Positions 46,115-54,922 of a DNA stretch of 64,000 nt are shown here, one piece after another. Source of the DNA: an uncultured Enterobacteriaceae bacterium (GTDB taxonomy: Bacteria; Pseudomonadota; Gammaproteobacteria; Enterobacterales; Enterobacteriaceae). A program made the position numbers and the translations under genes. Each line of letters begins with the position of its first letter. The first letter of the stretch is position 1. The stretch covers positions 211,711 through 275,710 of the forward strand of contig CAKZHC010000011.1 of the NCBI GenBank assembly GCA_936920625.1, read 5' to 3'. The notes beneath the pieces are model-generated. The model had not been told where the DNA came from, did not search any database, and saw only the letters and a list, made by a program, of their open reading frames with translations.

Positions 46115-46761
46115 GTGGTGCTAAAGGAACTTGCCCTAAAAACATTATTAACTCATCCCAAAATACACACCCGGACACGTACCAAAACACGCAGGATACT
46201 CATAGAAGCTGCTGTCAAATTATTCAGTGAAGGATTATTCCCCTCTATTACAGAAATCGCACAGCAAGCAGAGCTGTCCCGTGCTACCGCTTACCGCTAT
46301 TTTCCTACTCATGATGCACTGGTTTGCACTATCGTTGCCGAAACACTAAAGCCAGTCAAACAATGGAAGTCCTGCCAGACTGACATCAGCGCCCGAATTG
46401 ATGATCTGTTATCTTATACTTTTCCTCACTTATTCAGAAATGAAGGCGCACTTCGGGCGGAGATGCACCTGGCATTGACAAAATGGGGGCAGGCAGGCAG
46501 GATGCCTCTTCAGATCAAGAGCATCAGGTTAACGTTAATGATCGCATAAATGTACTACGCTAGGCGGTGACCCCCCTGCAACATAAATTACCAGCCGAAG
46601 ATATCGAGCGAGTTATCCAGGCGCTTTCTCTAGTCTGTTATTCCGAGATCATTCTGGTAATGAAAGATATCTGGGGATTTGATAATCGGAAAGTAGAAGA
46701 AATTGCTAAATGGGTTGCAAACGCCATCATCAGCCATGCCCAAAGAAATGCTACCCGCTGA
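46115..46761 (+). pseudogene. TetR/AcrR-family regulator with two lesions
   Basis: The N-terminal helix-turn-helix is well preserved (ILIEAAVKLFSEGLFPSITE and QQAELSRATAYRYFPTHDAL, about residues 28-70), followed by a typical ligand-binding domain. The frame is lost in a CAGG triple repeat at 46490-46501. The correct continuation (DASSDQEHQVNVNDRINVLR) then meets a TAG at 46561-46563 where CAG (Gln) would fit. Beyond it the family C-terminus is intact (AVTPLQHKLPAEDIERVIQ through VANAIISHAQ). A truncated DNA-binding half could still be made, but regulation is probably lost. Confidence 0.85.
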
Positions 46762-47043
46762 GGACATGAATAATTAAATGCATTTCTAAAAATTTCTTAC
46801 TGGCATTCAGAACCTCTAAGGCAGGCTTTCAAAGCGCATAAACTGCTGTCCTGAATACGCAATAGTTGTCGCGTTTAAACTCAGCGCTAAAGAGAAACTA
46901 TACCCTCCAGTGCACTCAGTTGATATGTGGCGTAATTGACACGTGCGGATGTTACTAATTATGGTGAAAAAGCACGCTATCAGCCTCTGCAATGCAAAAA
47001 AGCATTTGACGCGATATTACCACCAGGGTTAAATGCGGCCGTT

Positions 47044-47119
47044 GCCCGGATAGCTCAGTCGGTAGAGCAGGGGATTGAAAATCCCCGTGTCGGTGGTTCG
47101 ATTCCGCCTCCGGGCACCA
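47044..47119 (+). tRNA. tRNA-Phe (GAA)
   Basis: A 76-base tRNA with encoded CCA. The acceptor arm is GCCCGGA/TCCGGGC, the D-arm GCTCAGTCGGTAGAGC, the anticodon arm GGGGATTGAAAATCCCC with GAA, and the T-arm GGTGG TTCGATT CCGCC. It corresponds to E. coli pheV/pheU, differing mainly by compensatory changes in the T stem. tRNA-Phe genes are common integration sites, and the gene content changes abruptly downstream. I found no second copy of its 3' end in the window. Confidence 0.98.
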
Positions 47120-47705
47120 TGCACCAGAACAGCGCAGTCAGGAATGCGAAACAAGGTGCATTAAGGCAGATATATTTTTACCCACTGCCTTCTCTTCGAT
47201 GTTATCCTTTTTGAAAAAGCATTTGCAGTTAGCCGCCCCCTTTTCGCAAACGCTGTGAGAGTGACAGCTCACTGTCAGCTTATCAGACACCGCACTCATT
47301 CCCTGCATCTGTATATGTGATAATTTCTGCTCCCGCGCTTTCGGGTCCGCCATCTGCTTTTATTCCATTATCTGCGCCCTAAATTTTCATCAAAATAAGA
47401 CCAGCAAAGAAAATTATGTTGAAATGCTGTCTGATAAAGCAGCTACAGGAGGCTTTACTATTGATACTTACACAGGAAAAGACAAAATATGATATTCGGT
47501 AAATGAAATACAAAAAAATGCAAACCTTATACGACATTGTCAGTAAAGGCTTGCATTGTATTTTTTATCTTACTTTTTAAATAACAGTCAGTAAACTTCC
47601 TGTATTTAAATTTCCTTGGTGTTAGCTAAATTGGTAATACAGTTTACGCGATCAGGTTCTATACGTTCCGAACTGGTCAGAACTATACTATACATATCAG
47701 GTCAG

Positions 47706-47724
47706 ATCTAAGTTGTACTTAGAT
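47706..47724. promoter_or_regulatory. Perfect inverted repeat next to the lux box
   Basis: ATCTAAGT and ACTTAGAT form an eight-base perfect inverted repeat with a three-base spacer, ten bases before the lux-box-like element. It could be a second operator or the stem of a small transcript. Confidence 0.4.
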
Positions 47725-47733
47725 GTTGTAACA

Positions 47734-47753
47734 ACCTGACTAAAAGTACAGGT
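47734..47753. promoter_or_regulatory. lux-box-like operator
   Basis: The 20-base element ACCTGACTAAAAGTACAGGT has perfect outer arms ACCTG/CAGGT, extended by one more A/T pair outside, and the CT...AG inner spacing of lux boxes bound by LuxR-family regulators. It is followed at once by TTGACT, a fair -35 element, though a matching -10 is weak. No protein-coding gene starts within several hundred bases on either side. In Pantoea stewartii EsaR controls a small RNA gene (esaS) near esaR; this may be an equivalent. Confidence 0.55.
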
Positions 47754-48983
47754 TGACTGATTTTTTATGGGGGCTTCCGATAGAAGGAGAACTAAAGGCT
47801 ATCTTTTATATTATGAAATATTAGTAACAGATAGCATTGATAGCCATACTTTCATAATACTCTATTTATAAATACTATACTGTATAATATGCATCCAATG
47901 CATTGATTTTATTATTTTTATCAGGCTCTGCATAAGCAGATAACCTTTTCTCTGTACTCTTCTGATACTTCCTTTTTCAGACAGTAATATTTCCCAAACC
48001 ACAACCTTTCGTTATCATCAGCACCAGATTGCTGGTAGCGGTCAGTTTGCTGATTCTGATTTCCAGTACAATAAAGATAGTTCATTCCCGCACATTAGAA
48101 AATCTCTCATATTCCTAATTTTATCTCCATTGCATGATTTAAGAGCAGATCTTCACTGATAAGTCCCCCTCCGTGCTCTTACCCGTCAGGAGTATCACAA
48201 CGGAGATACTTCTACACAGGTGCTATACCAGCCCCCCGTGAATCCAGACACATAACTCTGCCGCTACGAGTTTATCTGACTGCGACAATACAGATAGTAC
48301 TTCATTTATAAGAGCCATTACTTAGGGCAGGCAAAATCATTCATAGTGAACTTTAAATATAATGCATTGATTTAAATAAATATTTTTATATCAATTAGCG
48401 ATATCCTGACACAGTCAGACAGACTGCACCCATTTTAAAGGGAAAATATTCCCGACAGCTTACAAACCATTATCAAAAACCACATCAATACACAGTATCG
48501 GGCAATTCAGTACTTCATATCTCAAAATAAAAAACCTGACCATCGTTAACTTATAATTGGATTTACTTGTGATAATTAAAGACAACTCTTGTCAGAGGTT
48601 ACGGAAAAGGCAGTCTGAACAAGAGATAAGCGCTATGACGTTTTTTGTCTCTGTTCCTGCAATCAGAAAAACCTAGCTTTATGGAGAGTCACATAATTTT
48701 TAGCCCTGAATCTCTCAATCATCTTAATTGTACACATGATGCAAATAGTTATTATTATGACCTTTTTTGTAGCTTACTGAACAAATAGCAGCCTAGTTAT
48801 TTTTCGTTCACCAATTTAGGTTTAACCTTTGTTAAATATTCTTAATATTTTAATTGAACTAGGTTGGTACATTGTGATTAACTATCGAATATATGATGAT
48901 GTTATCTTCAGATACTAAAGCCGAGGAGTAATATATCCTGTAATAATGATCATCTGTTTAGATGATGAAATGTGCTTTTTGGG

Positions 48984-49012
48984 TATAATAACCTGCTACA
49001 TTATAGTGATAA
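48984..49012 (+). promoter_or_regulatory. Candidate luxR promoter with lux half-site
   Basis: A perfect TATAAT at 48984-48989 lies about 50 bases before the luxR start, directly followed by ACCTG (48991-48995) and, ten bases on, ATAGTG. EsaR-type regulators repress their own gene by binding a palindrome over the -10 region. Here only the left arm is well matched, so autoregulation is possible but unproven. Confidence 0.4.
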
Positions 49013-49039
49013 CTTATTTAAACCTCTGGAAGCAGGACA

Positions 49040-49774
49040 ATGACATCAACAGAAAAGTTTTACAACAATGTGATCATTAACAATTATATAAAAATGTACC
49101 TTGAGAGGAATCTTAGCAAAATCGGTGATTACTCATATGCATATGTAATAGTTAAAAAGAATAATCCCTCACTTTTTTCAGCTATATCGAATTATCCAGA
49201 TAGCTGGATTGATATATACCAGAAAAACGCCTATCAGTTTACAGATCCTGTCGTGCTATACGCGCTGAACCGTTTTGTACCCTTTTTGTGGAACGAAGAT
49301 ATTTTAATCAAATTAAACATGAGATTGAAAAAAGTATTTTATATTGCCAGAAAATATAATATTGTCAACGGCTACACAGTGGTTCTCCATGATCATGACA
49401 ACAACTTAGTGATGCTATCAATTTTAATAGACAATATTAATGAAGATAGAATTGAATATGAGATAAAAAATAATCAAGATAAGTTACAAATGTTACTTTT
49501 ATACACTCATGATAAACTTCTTTCTTTGTATGAAAACATGAATAAGAAAAATAATCTTAATTATAAGAGGGAACTTCTCACCAATCGCGAAAATGAAATT
49601 CTTTACTGGTCAAGTATGGGAAAAACTTATCCGGAGATATCCGCTATTTTAGGAATTACTATAAGAACAGTGAAATTTCATATTGGTAACACTGTAAAAA
49701 AACTTGGCGTCTATAATGTTAAGCAGGCAATAAGAATTGGTATCGAATTAAATATCATTGATTCTGTTGACTGA
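49040..49774 (+). CDS. LuxR-family quorum-sensing regulator, EsaR/ExpR type
   Basis: Acyl-homoserine-lactone receptor and transcription factor of the EsaR/ExpR/YenR subgroup; several members bind DNA without ligand and are released by AHL. The N-terminal autoinducer domain keeps the invariant residues W56, Y60, D69, P70 and W84. The C-terminal GerE helix-turn-helix begins LLTNRENEILYWSSMGKTYP and includes the recognition segment GITIRTVKFHIGNTVKKLG. The start has AGGA upstream. It is convergent with the luxI gene 67 bases away, the hallmark arrangement of esaR/esaI. Full length and apparently functional. Confidence 0.93.
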   Translation: MTSTEKFYNNVIINNYIKMYLERNLSKIGDYSYAYVIVKKNNPSLFSAISNYPDSWIDIYQKNAYQFTDPVVLYALNRFVPFLWNEDILIKLNMRLKKVFYIARKYNIVNGYTVVLHDHDNNLVMLSILIDNINEDRIEYEIKNNQDKLQMLLLYTHDKLLSLYENMNKKNNLNYKRELLTNRENEILYWSSMGKTYPEISAILGITIRTVKFHIGNTVKKLGVYNVKQAIRIGIELNIIDSVD

Positions 49775-49841
49775 AATATATTTAGTTATTTAATAGGATA
49801 CCAATGAATTCAAAAATTCGTAAAAAATTTACTGTAATATG

Positions 49842-50519
49842 CTATCCAATCTTCTCGACACTCACGCGCTGCTTGCAAACAGAAGCAGATAATTTACAAC
49901 AAAGAGGCCACCTAACCAATGGATCTCTGGAAAACTCATCATTTTTGTTTACAAAATCAATAAGAATATTCTGATTAGCTGCATCTACTGGTAGCTGCAA
50001 TAAATAAAGCCTCTCTTTTTCTCTAAATAAGCCTTCAGCAAGTATAGTCAGTTGCCAGCCCGAAGACTTGATTATCCTTAACATTGCTTTATTCACAATA
50101 GTTAATATTCCATCGTAGCCATGAGCCTTAGTGTAATTCAATACTGCAAGAAAAAGCATTGTGCTGATAGAAAACTGACTAAAGTTATCGTCCTGAGCTC
50201 TGTTTTTGTCAACAAAAAATCTGCTGGATTCGATAAAATTACCTTTGGGTAGCTCTAATTGACCGAAACATTCAGAAAAAACTCCAGTGATCATGTTCGG
50301 GTACTCTATTTTTATTAATCTCAGGCTACATATCATCTTTCCGTTATTTGTCCCAATCAGGTAAGTTGTATGGTTACCGTCATACTCATCATATTCAAGA
50401 CCATTTATACAATTTACATCCCAGCGTAATCTTTCTACAAATACTCTCTTCCTGATAGTAAATAGCTCCTTTAATTGATCATCGGTCATTCGTGTATAGG
50501 CAGTATCAATAAATTGCAT
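49842..50519 (-). CDS. Acyl-homoserine-lactone synthase, EsaI type
   Basis: LuxI-family enzyme that makes N-acyl-homoserine lactone from S-adenosylmethionine and an acyl carrier protein. Invariant residues are visible: R23, F27 and W33 in IRKRVFVERLRWDV, acidic residues D44 and D47 in EYDEYDG, R67 in CSLRLIK, and the Glu/Arg pair in ESSRFFVDK. I start at the ATG at 50519, which has AGAG upstream; a further ATG six codons upstream has none. Length 225, somewhat longer than EsaI. S-adenosylmethionine comes from metK in the same window. Confidence 0.93.
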   Translation of the reverse strand: MQFIDTAYTRMTDDQLKELFTIRKRVFVERLRWDVNCINGLEYDEYDGNHTTYLIGTNNGKMICSLRLIKIEYPNMITGVFSECFGQLELPKGNFIESSRFFVDKNRAQDDNFSQFSISTMLFLAVLNYTKAHGYDGILTIVNKAMLRIIKSSGWQLTILAEGLFREKERLYLLQLPVDAANQNILIDFVNKNDEFSRDPLVRWPLCCKLSASVCKQRVSVEKIG

Positions 50520-53046
50520 AATTATTCTCTTTTTCATTTTGTTGTAGAATTAACTTATCCAAGATTTTTCAGTATCGATGAATGCACGCCGCTACCCCCG
50601 GATAGATTCAGGCGCACTTCAATACTTTTTGAAAAAACTATTATAAAAATTAGATCTAGTCCTTCCAGATTTGTATTATCTCCCCAGAAAAATCATTTTT
50701 GCATTTTATATAAGATAAATTATTATGTCATATAAATCCTTCGTTGTTATAAAAATTATATTAAAAAAGCTTAAATGCTTTTTTCCCGGAAATTTATTTC
50801 CATACCAGACTTATATTGATTTTTTTCAAATGTTATAAAACCTAGTCCATTCAAATAAAACTAATATATATTTTTTATATAAACCATTACATACTTATTT
50901 AAATATATTGAATTTTATTGGAAAATTATTAAAAAAGACAGGGCATCGTTTTCTTAGCACCCAATCACTTCTCTTTCTATGAACCATAGAGGAGTTTTAC
51001 CTTCGCTACAGCATATTTATCTATGTCATCATAATCCCCACGTATCATACAAGACACATAACAGAATTAAGAAATTTTTTTTACCTGACTACTCTTTTTT
51101 ATACTGGTTTCACCCTGACTCCTAGCTAAAAATTATAGAAAACTGGTTTAGATAGAGTTTACTATTATCACTTAATCATCATACGCTCATAGTTAAACAT
51201 GTGAGTTAGTATGATTCAATTAAAATATAACAAATATTTACTTAATGTTAACTTTTGGAGTTATATGTAAGTTTATGTGTATGTTTGTTTATGTTAATTT
51301 CGCGGGCAGACCAGACTTAGTACACTATTTTAAAATCTTCACCCTGACTGCTAACGGGCGCTACCGCTCAAAAATAACGATTTCAGAAAATACACATACT
51401 TGAAGTTTTATACACATTAAATTTGCACTCGCATGTGCCTAATGGAAATGTTCTTTCTACACTTAAAAAGCCTGTCTGTTGAAACAGGGTTCTGGAATTT
51501 CACAATCATATAATTAACAGCTGCACTCCCTTAGGAAATACTTTAAATGCTAAAAAAGAGTAACGCACAACAACTCATTTTCATCTATTTCAGTGTGAAA
51601 GCTTGAGCCGGATACGCTTCAAAAGCTGCCATAATTCAAGCGCTAACTTACCTGATTTATAGACAGAATAAGTTTAATAACAGCAAAAACCATTTTAATT
51701 TTATAGTTCTAGTGAATCACAGATATTCGAATACATTTATCTGCATGATCTAAATGGTCTTATTTATCATCACACAGGGCTTATGTATGATTGCTTCTGC
51801 CAGTGCTGACTATCCTCTGCTGATAGTTATTTGATAGTATACCTCAGGTTTCATTGAATAATAGTTCGATTGATGTTGATTCACATTATGCATGTTTACC
51901 TTTATGCCGAGCAAGTGTAGTGCCAGCAGGCACTGATGCAATACTGTTTCCCACCCTAGTATTGCAGCCATGTGCAGCACTTTAAACAACTCACTAAAAT
52001 GTTAAGGAATGTCCTCTTGCATAAGATTCAATATTAAAAATAGCATGCCGGACGCTGACAAAACACATTCTTAGCATCAAAATCTGGGATAATTCATTTA
52101 TTTATTAAGCTCTTATAATATTTTTCTGTGTTAGCACTTATGTTCAGTACGATTTTCTGCCCGCACATATACACATAACGCAGGAATCGCAGCAGGAAAG
52201 CAGAGGAAAATAACAATTGTATTAGCAATAAGCTAAGCTTAACGGGAGCTTTTATAACAGTTGATTGCAGGAATCGCTCAAAGCGTCCATTAACTGCTTT
52301 GCAATAAACTATCATCAATTGCAAATTAAAACGATTCTATTCATGATTAAGTTAAGATGAAAGATCCCGGCCACATACATCATTCAGGTACTAATATCTC
52401 TATTGATTCTTATGCAGGATTTGTGCACAAAATAAAGGAACAAATCCAGATTATTGGTAAAATTAATAGTAAATGCTCATAATAATTAAGCTTGTTGAAG
52501 TTACCATGATAATCTGGTACGCGAATCATTGCTACGACCAAAATTGAACCATCAGCACCGAAACATGTTTATATTACGCAAAGTATCATTATGTTCCGTA
52601 TGAAAATATATTCGCTATTTCCTGTTTAAACAGTTATCGTACGCAGGCTCATGCACAAAATTGATATTGTAATAATGCCCCCCATCTTTTAAACGGAAAA
52701 AATTACACAGACGAGAAGTGACAATCATAGTTTGCCTACTGTATACATTTGATTACAACAGATACCTTTGCTAACGTTATGAATCTAAAAAAATTCTGGC
52801 TGACAGGTTACCTAGGATACCTACCATTCACTATTACGGGGATTTCGCTCATACGCTCTCTGCTGTCAGAGTTAAAAGAAATTGTTTTATTCAATAACAG
52901 TATAAACCTTACAGTGATATTTTAAACCATCTGAAAGATCGGTTACTCCAATTAAAGAATATCTGGTTACCGGTAGAAAGATTTTTTTTAACTTAGAATA
53001 GCTAATCGCGTGTGAGGCTGCTGATAAGAACTTTCCGTAGTTTATA
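50520..53046. other. 2.5-kb AT-rich stretch without a recognisable gene
   Basis: The luxI promoter should lie at its left end. All frames are broken; the longest, minus 52094-52324, resembles no family. TTCACCCTGACT occurs twice (51109 and 51339). The stretch may be the remains of several deleted genes of the island, but I cannot read any of them. Confidence 0.45.
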
Positions 53047-53084
53047 AAAGACAGGCGCCAGAAAATACTTTTCTTTTGCCTGCC
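53047..53084 (-). terminator. Terminator of the first Ail/OmpX gene
   Basis: Reading the minus strand, GGCAGGC and GCCTGTC pair around an inner AGAAAA/TTTTCT stem and are followed by TTTTATAAA. This is a good intrinsic terminator directly after the gene. Confidence 0.75.
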
Positions 53085-53096
53085 ATACTGTTTTAA

Positions 53097-53615
53097 CTAA
53101 AAGCGATATCCTACGCCTACATTAAAACCGTTAATATTCATTTTTTCACCTAACATCTTTGCAGTCGTTCCCTCATAACCGATATTAACTGAGAGATCTT
53201 GGGTTGGATTGATCACAACGCCTGCAGCGTAGGCAAATCTTGTTGAATTAGCAGACATTGATGACTTGTCTTCTTGCATGATAAATTTCCCTTTACTATA
53301 TGCGGCACCTGCAAGACCATACAGACTGATATAATCATTAATGCGGTATGCAGGACCAGCCAGCAGTGAATAATATTTAGCCTCTGCTTTTCCCTCCGGT
53401 GCTGATTTATCGCCTTTCATAAAGGTAAATGAACCCATCCCACTTACTGGGGAGTTCCACTCATATCTGTACTGGAGATTGCCCCCATGGATGTTTTTCA
53501 AGTTCTGAACACTAGCCTGCGCATACCCCATGGATATCGTGTGATTATCTGCCAGTGCTGTAAAACTTCCCAAAGACGAACTTAATGCAAGTACTGCTAA
53601 TGTTATTTTTTTCAT
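53097..53615 (-). CDS. Outer-membrane beta-barrel protein, Ail/OmpX/PagC family
   Basis: Eight-stranded outer-membrane barrel. The signal peptide is MKKITLAVLALSSSLGSFTA, cleaved after LA; the mature protein begins DNHTISMGYAQ. Family features follow: LQYRYEW with alternating strands, YYSLLAGPAYRINDYISLYG, FAYAAGVVINP and the terminal GFNVGVGYRF ending in Phe, as needed for barrel assembly. At 172 residues it is the size of OmpX. Ail and PagC relatives mediate adhesion, serum resistance or survival in host cells; which applies here is unknown. One of a tandem pair. Confidence 0.9.
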   Translation of the reverse strand: MKKITLAVLALSSSLGSFTALADNHTISMGYAQASVQNLKNIHGGNLQYRYEWNSPVSGMGSFTFMKGDKSAPEGKAEAKYYSLLAGPAYRINDYISLYGLAGAAYSKGKFIMQEDKSSMSANSTRFAYAAGVVINPTQDLSVNIGYEGTTAKMLGEKMNINGFNVGVGYRF

Positions 53616-54292
53616 TTAGGTTATTCCCTACTTATTATGAATATGCGCCATTCAGTCAGGACGAGGACGCAAGCAGACTTCTCAAAGTAACAAAGGAGTC
53701 GGCGCTAAGGATAATACTGGACCTGATGTATCGACTATACAGAGTAACTTTTTTTTACACAAAAATGTGATACACTTAAAAAAATCATATAATTAATTAG
53801 TATTTAATAGTTTTATATGTATAGTTGTAGGTTTTTATAAAAATCATATCGCTATACTATTGTTAATGAAGGTAGTAATCTTGTCGTTCATCCCTAGTGC
53901 AGACATCACAGAGAACAGTGCCATTATCAATTCGCGGACTCTGCCTGTAATAAACATCGCCGTATAACATGGCGGTTCAATGGCCATTTTCCTCTGCTGC
54001 AAGGCTCTACACACCGGGATTTAGCCAGCCATTCACTCTTTGTAGTTTTCAGAACTCACCTGGCAGCAGAACTCATTGATACTTTAAGAACTGGAAACTG
54101 GATAGTAATAACAGCGTAACTTCCCTTCTGTTGTAAAGCTTAATTAATCAAGGCACCTCTTCGATAACTGCACGAGTATAAATGGTATGCCAGCGCTTTT
54201 AATTTCTGAATAACTAATGAATCGCTGTTTACAGCAAAGGTGAGAGAATCGCGTATGGGGGGATGGTGAAGGTTTTTCGGAGTGTTTGAAAA

Positions 54293-54325
54293 GGCAGGCG
54301 TCCGAGGATATTCCCTCTGCCTGCC
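54293..54325 (-). terminator. Terminator of the second Ail/OmpX gene
   Basis: A perfect seven-base stem GGCAGGC/GCCTGCC, followed on the minus strand by TTTT, lies just past the gene. The same stem sequence follows the neighbouring paralogue, so the terminator was probably duplicated with the gene. Confidence 0.8.
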
Positions 54326-54337
54326 ATTCTGTGTTAA

Positions 54338-54922
54338 CTAAAAGCGATACCCTATGCCTACATTGAAACCGTTGATATTGGAATTATCACCATCAATCCT
54401 TACGTTCGTTCCCTCATAGCCAACATTTATTGCCAGATTTTCGATCGGATTAGTCGCGATGCCCGCAGCATAAGCAAATGACGTTGCATTGAAAGAATTT
54501 TTCTCTGTTGACGGTGTATTATCACCTATGCTTTCATCATATGCAGACTTGGCATTAGCATGGGCAACCCCGACGAGTCCATACGGACTGATGTAATCGT
54601 TAATGCGATATGCAGGGCCAGCTAGCAGTGAATAATACTTAATATCTATTTTTGTATGGTCCTTCACTTTCACTGGTGGATTATCTGTATTGTCATAAGA
54701 ATTGAATTCCGATTCATTTCCTTTCATATAGGTAAAAGAACCAATTACGCTAAATGGGGAGTCCCACTCATACCTGTACTGAATATCCCCACCACGAATG
54801 TTTCCAAAGTGCTGTACCCTAGACTGCGCATACCCCAGAGATATCGTGTGATTATCTGCCAGTACTGCTGAACTTCCCAAAAACGAACCTAAGGCAAGGG
54901 CTACCACTGCTATTTTTTTCAT
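54338..54922 (-). CDS. Second Ail/OmpX-family outer-membrane protein with longer loops
   Basis: Paralogue of the preceding barrel protein: the same signal peptide type, ADNHTISLGYAQ at the mature end, IKYYSLLAGPAYRINDYISP, FAYAAGIATNP and C-terminal NINGFNVGIGYRF. At 194 residues it is longer by about 20, with the extra residues in two predicted surface loops (around ESEFNSYDNTDNPPVKV and AYDESIGDNTPSTEK). Framework strands are nearly unchanged, so divergence is concentrated in exposed loops. The ATG at 54922 has AAGGAA upstream; the upstream extension in the open frame is not used. Confidence 0.9.
   Translation of the reverse strand: MKKIAVVALALGSFLGSSAVLADNHTISLGYAQSRVQHFGNIRGGDIQYRYEWDSPFSVIGSFTYMKGNESEFNSYDNTDNPPVKVKDHTKIDIKYYSLLAGPAYRINDYISPYGLVGVAHANAKSAYDESIGDNTPSTEKNSFNATSFAYAAGIATNPIENLAINVGYEGTNVRIDGDNSNINGFNVGIGYRF

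Larger units (their letters stand above)
47120..49039. other. AT-rich, gene-poor 1.9-kb stretch between tRNA-Phe and luxR
   Basis: Stops occur in every frame; the small minus-strand frame at 47138-47353 has no family resemblance. The stretch contains a lux-box-like palindrome (47734-47753), a preceding hairpin (47706-47724) and the luxR promoter near its right end. A short hydrophobic reading around 48010-48075 might be the relic of a membrane protein but cannot be supported. Confidence 0.5.

Noticed and set aside
47624..47690. Sequence with a tRNA-like D-arm (TTAGCTAAATTGGTAATACA)
   Set aside because: No acceptor stem or consistent anticodon arm can be folded around it; resemblance is limited to the D-arm.
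48010..48080. Hydrophobic reading like the N-terminus of a chemoreceptor
   Set aside because: Only about 25 codons, no downstream domain and stops close by; too short to support.
52094..52324. 76-codon minus-strand frame between luxI and the barrel genes
   Set aside because: Lacks a ribosome binding site and family resemblance; lies in AT-rich decayed DNA.
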